Positions 59,393-64,000 of a stretch of 64,000 nt of DNA are shown here, piece after piece. The position numbers were made by a program, and so were the translations under genes. The DNA comes from Verrucomicrobiia bacterium (GTDB taxonomy: Bacteria > Verrucomicrobiota > Verrucomicrobiia > Limisphaerales > CAIMTB01). Below the pieces are notes generated by a model. The model ran no database searches. It was not told the origin of the DNA and saw nothing but the letters and a program-made list of their open reading frames with translations. The stretch covers positions 124,001-188,000 of the forward strand of contig JAHCBA010000003.1 of NCBI GenBank assembly GCA_019634625.1. Reading direction: 5' to 3'. The first letter of the stretch is position 1; every line of letters begins with the position of its first letter.

Positions 59393-60739
59393 ATGAGCAC
59401 TGCCGAGACCTTGCCCGGGGCCGCCACATCGTTGGGCGCAACGACACCTTCCCTGCCTTCCGGGGGGTTGCGGCAGTGTTTCCGGCATCCGTCGATGCTG
59501 TGTCGCTGGTTCCTTTCGAGGCGGTTTCGTCATGCGGTGGAGGTGCGGAAGCACGTTTGGAAGATCCGCAATTTTCAGCGGGACGAGTTGTCGGCGGCGG
59601 CGGTGGCGGGGATCGACGAGGGGATCCGGGCGTTCGACCGGGTGCTGCGGTCGGGGCCGGACCGGGCGCAGTTGGAGGCGGGGATGGTGAAGTTGGAGGA
59701 GAGTGCGCAGAAGTGGCTGCGGCCGTACGCTCACGCCTCGATCCGGGAGAACGTCGAGGTGTTTCTGGTGGCGATCGGGGTGGCCATGGCCATCCGGACA
59801 TTCTTTCTGCAGCCGTTCAAGATCCCGACCGGATCGATGCAGCCGACCTTGTACGGGGTGCATTTCGAGGATCTGCGGGACCGGCCCGATGTGGCGACGC
59901 CGGGGATGGTGAGGCGGGTGTTTTCGGGGGTGTTGCGGGGAACGTTTCACCACGAGTTGATTGCGGAGGCGGACGGACAGGTGCTGGGGATCCAGCCGCG
60001 GGGTTCGCGGTTCATGGTGAAGTACCAGGACATCGTGGTGCGGTACGCGGAGGGGGGGCGGACGTGGGACAAGTCGCATCGGATCTGGTTTTCGCCGGTG
60101 GACGGGCACAACGGGGATCTGACGGGATTGCGTGGGGTGCTGGGGTGGGAACGGCCGGAGCCGTTTCAGCCGCTGAGGCCGGGCCAGACCTTCCGGAAGG
60201 GCGAAGTGCTGCTGCGGTTGCGGGATTCGGCGGGGGATCACCTTTTTGTGGACCGGCTGACCTATAACTTCCGTCCGCCGCAGCGGGGGGAGATCATCGT
60301 GTTCGAGACACGGGGCATTCACCGGCTGCCACCCGACCAGTTTTACATCAAGCGTCTGGTGGCGCTGGGTGGGGAGCGGGTGCGTCTGGGCGACGACCGG
60401 CGGCTGGTGATTGACGGGCAGCCGCTGGATGCGACGACGCCGCATTTCGGGAAGGTGTACGGATTTTCCGGGCCGCCGGCGGAGAGCGAGTATTCGGGGC
60501 ACCTGAACGGGACGGTGTTCCGGGCGATGGGGCGGCCGTTTCAGGATGTGGCGTCGTATTTCCCGAACGGGAGTTCCGAGATCCAGGTGGGGCCGGACCG
60601 GTACATGGTGATGGGGGACAACACCATGAACAGTTTCGATTCGCGGGGATGGGGGGATTTTCCGAAGACCAACGTGGTGGGGAAATACTGCTTTGTGTGG
60701 TGGCCGTTCACCTCCCGCTGGGGATCGAGGGTGGACTAA
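59393..60739 (+). CDS. lepB: Signal peptidase I with a long insert
   Basis: A 448-residue membrane serine protease that cuts signal peptides. Catalytic Ser 148 lies in FKIPTGSMQPTL, just after the membrane helix VEVFLVAIGVAMAIRTFFLQ. Catalytic Lys 320 lies in FYIKRLVALGGERV. Box E appears as MVMGDNTMNSFDSRGWGDFP. About 170 residues separate Ser and Lys, far more than the roughly 55 of E. coli, with an inserted region (about 155-290). The N-terminal 110 residues are an extra helical domain. It lies 13 bp after lepA. Confidence 0.93.
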   Translation: MSTAETLPGAATSLGATTPSLPSGGLRQCFRHPSMLCRWFLSRRFRHAVEVRKHVWKIRNFQRDELSAAAVAGIDEGIRAFDRVLRSGPDRAQLEAGMVKLEESAQKWLRPYAHASIRENVEVFLVAIGVAMAIRTFFLQPFKIPTGSMQPTLYGVHFEDLRDRPDVATPGMVRRVFSGVLRGTFHHELIAEADGQVLGIQPRGSRFMVKYQDIVVRYAEGGRTWDKSHRIWFSPVDGHNGDLTGLRGVLGWERPEPFQPLRPGQTFRKGEVLLRLRDSAGDHLFVDRLTYNFRPPQRGEIIVFETRGIHRLPPDQFYIKRLVALGGERVRLGDDRRLVIDGQPLDATTPHFGKVYGFSGPPAESEYSGHLNGTVFRAMGRPFQDVASYFPNGSSEIQVGPDRYMVMGDNTMNSFDSRGWGDFPKTNVVGKYCFVWWPFTSRWGSRVD

Positions 60740-61479
60740 GCCGTGGGGCGGCGGTGAGGTGAGGTTCGAAAGGGTGTGCCTGCGGGATTGAGGGATGGGA
60801 TCTGCGACCCCTGTCGGGGTCGTGAGCGGGGTGGGACTTCTCACCGGGGGTCGAACCCGCGGAGCCGGGCTGGACCCCCGGCTAATGTCTGGAAACCCTC
60901 CGCGTTTCTGGGACCCGATCGAAGGTGAAGCTTCCAGGATCATTGGGATCACGGGGAGTTTCGCGGTGATCCGCCTTGGTGGGCACCACCAACCCCCCTT
61001 CGAGAGGATGCACCTCGGGTTCATGCAGCAGGCCTCGTACTCGTACTCGTAATCGTAATCGTCCCTTTCCCTTCGCCCTTCCCGGTTGCCCTATGGAATG
61101 GGAGGTCCGGGCAAGGCTGAACGCATCGGGGCAGCCGTGAGGTGAGGTTCGAAGGGGTGCGCCTGCGGGATCGAGGACGAGGACGAGAACGAGTACCGCC
61201 CTTCGGGCTGAGTACGAGGACCGAGGGGGGAGAATGGGTGTGGAGCGATGGGATGGGGACTCGCGGAGCTCGTCCCTCCGAAGGGTGAAGCGGGGTGGTG
61301 AAATCGGAGGGCCGAGTTCCACGAGGCCGCAAGGGAGTGGAGCGATGGGATGGGGACTCGCGGAGCTCGTCCCTCCGAATCGCTGGGTTCTCACCGATAG
61401 CTTCGGGGATGCACGGGTGGTGGGTTTGCTTTGGAGATTGGGCGTGCAAAACGGGGGGCGGGGGGCACTCTCCGCGACC
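60740..61479. repeat. Long repeat-filled intergenic region
   Basis: 740 bp without a credible gene. A 35-40 bp unit (GGTGAGGTTCGAA[A/G]GGGTG...GCCTGCGGGAT[T/C]GAGG) occurs at about 60754-60792 and 61138-61174. A hexamer run (TACTCGTACTCGTAATCG) lies at about 61037-61060. A degenerate 6-mer GAGGAC/GAGAAC run follows near 61172-61195. The dispersed repeat found at 55.5 kb is present complete (61316-61411) and partial (61239-61282). Confidence 0.65.
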
Positions 61480-61938
61480 ATGTCTTCCTCCACGTTGACA
61501 TGTCCGGGGAACGAGCCGGTGCGGCAGTTTTCAGTGTTCGTGGCGAACAAGCTGGGGCGGATCCATGACCTGAGCAGCCTGTTGAAGCAGCATGAGGTGC
61601 ACATCCTGGCGGTGACGGTGCTGGACACGACGGACAGCGCCATTCTGAGGCTGGTGGTGGATGATCCGGAGCGGGCGCGGGCGTTGTTCGAGGAGCACGG
61701 GTTCCCCTACACGGAGGCGACGATTCTGGTGGTGGAGGTGGATGTGGAGAGCCGGGTGGAGGTGTGTCTGGCGGCGCTGCTGGAGGCGGAGATCAACATT
61801 CATTACATGTACGCCTTCCTGGCCCTGCCGAATGGTCGTCCGCTGCTGGCGTTGAACATCGAGGACATGGACGTGGCGGCCGAGGCGTTGAGGCGTCATC
61901 AGATCCGGGTGCTGGGACAGGGGGATTTGGCGAGGTGA
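61480..61938 (+). CDS. Tandem ACT-domain protein
   Basis: A 152-residue cytoplasmic protein with two ACT-like domains: QFSVFVANKLGRIHDLSSLL followed by AVTVLDTTDSAILRLVVDDP, and ILVVEVDVESRVEVCLAALL followed by NIHYMYAFLALPNGRPLLAL. Stand-alone tandem ACT proteins usually bind amino acids and act as regulators. ATG 61480 begins MSSSTLTCPGNEPVRQ. Partners are unknown. The heptamer repeat array starts at its stop codon. Confidence 0.83.
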   Translation: MSSSTLTCPGNEPVRQFSVFVANKLGRIHDLSSLLKQHEVHILAVTVLDTTDSAILRLVVDDPERARALFEEHGFPYTEATILVVEVDVESRVEVCLAALLEAEINIHYMYAFLALPNGRPLLALNIEDMDVAAEALRRHQIRVLGQGDLAR

Positions 61939-62080
61939 AACCTGAGACCTGAAGCCTGAAGCCTGAGACCTGAAGCCTGAGACCTGAGACCTGAAGCCTG
62001 AGACCTGAAGCCTGAAACCTGAGACCTGAAGCCTGAAACCTGAAGCCTGAGACCTGAAAACTGAGGGCTGAGGGCTGAGG
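61937..62080. repeat. Heptanucleotide tandem array (CTGARRC)
   Basis: About 20 near-perfect units of seven bases, CTGAAGC, CTGAGAC or CTGAAAC, run from the ACT-gene stop almost to the nadD stop (62088). Its last units decay to CTGAGGG. The two genes are convergent, so the array fills the terminator region. It will vary in copy number by slippage. Confidence 0.9.
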
Positions 62081-62087
62081 AATGGGG

Positions 62088-62687
62088 TTAGGGATTGGAT
62101 GGGGGGTAGGGGCGTTCCTGGAGGAGGGCTTCGGCGACGGCGGGGGGGACGAGGTGGTGGATGGGTTGGCCGGCGGCGGTTCGGGTCCGTATCTGGGAGG
62201 AGGAGAGGGCGAGGGGGAAGCCGCGGAGGCGGGTGAGTCGGAAGGGGGGGGGGAGGTCCGGGGCGGGAGGTGCGCCGGGGCGGGGGATGACGACGAATTC
62301 GAGCCATTGGGCGAGGAGCGGGGCGTCGCGCCAGCGGGGCAGGGCGGCAACATGATCCTCGCCGATGAGCCAGAAGAGGGTGGCTTCGGGGAAGCGGTCC
62401 CTCCAGGTGCGGGCGGTGTCGATGCTGTAGGAAATGCCGCCCCGGTCGAGTTCCTGGGTGTCCACTTCGGTGCGGGGGAATCCGGCGAAGGCGAGGCGGA
62501 GGAGCCGGGTGCGGAGCGGTCCGGGGGCGGGTTGGGAGCCGGGTTTGAAGGGGGACTGGGCGGCGGGGATGAGCACAAGGCGATCGAGGGCGAGTTCCTC
62601 GACGGCGCTCTGGGCGACCAGGAGGTGGCCGAGGTGCACAGGATCGAATGAGCCTCCGTAGAGGCCGATGCGCCGGGCCGGGATCAT
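62088..62687 (-). CDS. nadD: Nicotinate-nucleotide adenylyltransferase
   Basis: A 199-residue enzyme that joins ATP and nicotinate mononucleotide in NAD synthesis. The nucleotidyltransferase motif GLYGGSFDPVHLGHLLVAQS is at residues 8-27 (GSFDPxHxGH), and the second motif LALSSSQIRTRTAAGQPIHH (family SSTxIR) is at about 165-184. FWLIGEDHVAALPRW also fits. ATG 62687 overlaps the ppk stop as ATGA, so the two genes are translationally coupled. Confidence 0.95.
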   Translation of the reverse strand: MIPARRIGLYGGSFDPVHLGHLLVAQSAVEELALDRLVLIPAAQSPFKPGSQPAPGPLRTRLLRLAFAGFPRTEVDTQELDRGGISYSIDTARTWRDRFPEATLFWLIGEDHVAALPRWRDAPLLAQWLEFVVIPRPGAPPAPDLPPPFRLTRLRGFPLALSSSQIRTRTAAGQPIHHLVPPAVAEALLQERPYPPSNP

Positions 62688-64000
62688 TCCGGATCGGGTC
62701 GGCGGCGGACGGTGACGCGCGGGGGCCGTCGGCGGGAGGCGGTCGGGCCTGTGGCGGCGGGGTCGGAGGGGGAGTGGCGCTGCTGGGCGGCGAGGAGGAG
62801 GGCCTGCTGGCAGCGGAACGGCGGGGGATCGGCCTGGCCGGGTGTGGTGCGGGAGTAGGTGCCGTCGGGACGGAGGAGGCGGGCCCTGGCGTTGTCCTGG
62901 AGATTGGCGGCGAGGATTTCGTGGATGAGGCGGTCGCGCAGGGTGCCGTCGAGGATGGGGAAGAAGACCTCGATGCGGCGGAAGAAATTGCGGGGCATCC
63001 AGTCGGCGCTGCCGATCCAGAGCCGGGGGTTGGCGGCATTTTCGAAGTAGTACATGCGGCTGTGTTCGAGGAAGCGATCGACGATGCTGCGGACGCGGAT
63101 GTTGTCGCTGAGGCCGGGGACGCCGGCGCGCAGGCAGCAGATGCCGCGGACGACGAGGTCGATGGACACGCCGAGGCGGGAGGCTTCGTAGAGGGCCTCG
63201 ATGATGGCGGGGTCCACGAGGGAATTCATTTTGGCGACGATGCGGGCGGGGAGGCCGTTTTGGGCATTGCGGGCCTCCTGCTGGATGAACTCGAGGACGC
63301 GGCGGTGGAGTTCGAAGGGAGCGACGAGGAAACGGCGCATCGGCTGGAACTGGCAGATGCCGGTGAGGAGATTGAAGAGGGCGGTGGCATCCTCGCCGAA
63401 GTCGCGGCGGCAGGTGAAGAGGCCGAGGTCGGTGTAGATGCGGGAGGTGGTGGCGTTGTAGTTGCCGGTGCTGAGGTGGAGGTAGCGTCGGATGCCCTCG
63501 GGTTCGGCGCGGACGACGAGGGCGACCTTGGCATGGATTTTGTAGCCGAGGAGGCCATAGACGACGTGGACACCGGCTTCCTCGAGTTTGCGGGCGGAGT
63601 CGATGTTGTTCCGTTCGTCGAAGCGGGCCTGGAGTTCGACGATGGCGGTGACCTGTTTGCCGAGGCGGGCGGCGGTGGTGAGGGCGTTGAAGATGCGGGG
63701 ATCGCCTCCGGTGCGGTAGAGGGTCTGTTTGATGGCGAGGACCTGGGGGTCGCTGGCGGCCTGCTGGAGGAAGGCGATGACCGTTTCGAAGCTTTCGTAG
63801 GGATGGTGGACCAGGATGTCCCGTTCGCGGATGGCAGCGAAGAGGTCGGCATCGCCGCGCCATCCGGCGGGGAGGGGAGCGATGTGAGGGGCATCCTTGA
63901 GGTCGGGGCGATGGACGCCGTCGCCGATGGCGGCGATGCGGCCGGGGTGAAGGGGGCCGTCGATGCGGTAGAGGTCCTCCGGTCCGAGGTGGAGGTGGTC
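62684..64000 (-). CDS. ppk: Polyphosphate kinase 1 (partial, C-terminal part)
   Basis: The last 438 codons of a PPK1 gene; the 5' part lies beyond the right edge. It shows VHHPYESFETVIAFLQQAAS, LAIKQTLYRTGGDPRIFNAL, VELQARFDERNNIDSARKLE, KIHAKVALVVRAEPEG, and YLHLSTGNYNATTSRIYTDL with the autophosphorylated His. The later LWIGSADWMPRNFFRRIEVF is also characteristic. PPK1 polymerises the gamma-phosphate of ATP into polyphosphate. The C-terminal tail (about 60 residues, Pro/Arg-rich) is longer than usual. It is upstream of and coupled to nadD. Confidence 0.96.
   Translation of the reverse strand, partial: DHLHLGPEDLYRIDGPLHPGRIAAIGDGVHRPDLKDAPHIAPLPAGWRGDADLFAAIRERDILVHHPYESFETVIAFLQQAASDPQVLAIKQTLYRTGGDPRIFNALTTAARLGKQVTAIVELQARFDERNNIDSARKLEEAGVHVVYGLLGYKIHAKVALVVRAEPEGIRRYLHLSTGNYNATTSRIYTDLGLFTCRRDFGEDATALFNLLTGICQFQPMRRFLVAPFELHRRVLEFIQQEARNAQNGLPARIVAKMNSLVDPAIIEALYEASRLGVSIDLVVRGICCLRAGVPGLSDNIRVRSIVDRFLEHSRMYYFENAANPRLWIGSADWMPRNFFRRIEVFFPILDGTLRDRLIHEILAANLQDNARARLLRPDGTYSRTTPGQADPPPFRCQQALLLAAQQRHSPSDPAATGPTASRRRPPRVTVRRRPDPE

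Noticed and set aside
57499-59427. 642-codon frame antisense to lepA
   Set aside because: lepA is unambiguous on the other strand; the antisense text is Arg/His/Leu low complexity.
61937-62080. CRISPR array
   Set aside because: Units are 7 bp and contiguous, with no spacers and no cas genes; it is a simple tandem repeat.

Overview
The window reads as chromosomal DNA of a Verrucomicrobiota bacterium, possibly a Limisphaerales/Pedosphaera relative. This is inferred from gene families, not from a marker gene. The signs are two near-identical type II pseudopilin N-termini, a PVC-type membrane-bound dehydrogenase paralogue, small secreted proteins with metal-binding Cys/His/Met clusters, and many genes without a clear Shine-Dalgarno sequence.

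Region 1 (1-4.6 kb, minus strand) is the end of a CzcCBA-like efflux operon: an OMF, a short adaptor, a lipoprotein and the start of an RND pump that runs off the left edge. A relic of a phage-like protein follows. Region 2 (about 5.0-12.2 kb, plus strand) is a compact mobile replicon-like block: two excisionase-like HTH proteins, a primase/ATPase, a 19-bp perfect inverted repeat with an AT-rich loop, small unknown genes, a terminase-small-like HTH protein, a RadC/JAB protein and a strong terminator. Copies of a GGACAACGTT motif lie on both sides. No integrase or structural genes are visible.

Region 3 (12.4-38.2 kb) is a large metal-resistance region, dominated by copper and silver. It holds a CusCBA operon with the copper Met positions in CusA, many small secreted Cys-rich proteins, YHS/NosL-like metal-binding repeats, and an anti-sigma/sensor/ECF module arranged like cnrYXH. 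Then come a multicopper oxidase, a Met-rich LamG protein, a copper P-type ATPase and a divergent ECF sigma factor with a Cys-rich tail. Three otherwise different secreted proteins end in the same tail, [FI]QVAP[LI]K.

Region 4 (38.4-40.8 kb) is an islet of toxin-antitoxin-like genes between an intact initiator tRNA gene and a 56-bp duplicate of its 3' part. A degenerate hipA-like gene lies just beyond the tRNA. By eye the DNA is more GC-rich and G-biased to the right of the tRNA, which suggests that the left 40 kb is an accreted island and the right side is core chromosome.

Region 5 (40.8-64 kb) is mostly core: TPR lipoprotein, fused spermidine-synthase-like membrane protein, ECF sigma with a membrane partner, RDD protein, transglutaminase-like protein, PVC dehydrogenase, MsbA-like ABC exporter, ispH, a winged-helix regulator with its membrane partner, two pseudopilins, lepA, lepB, an ACT-domain protein, nadD and ppk (cut by the right edge). 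Intergenic spaces here carry several families of tandem and dispersed repeats.
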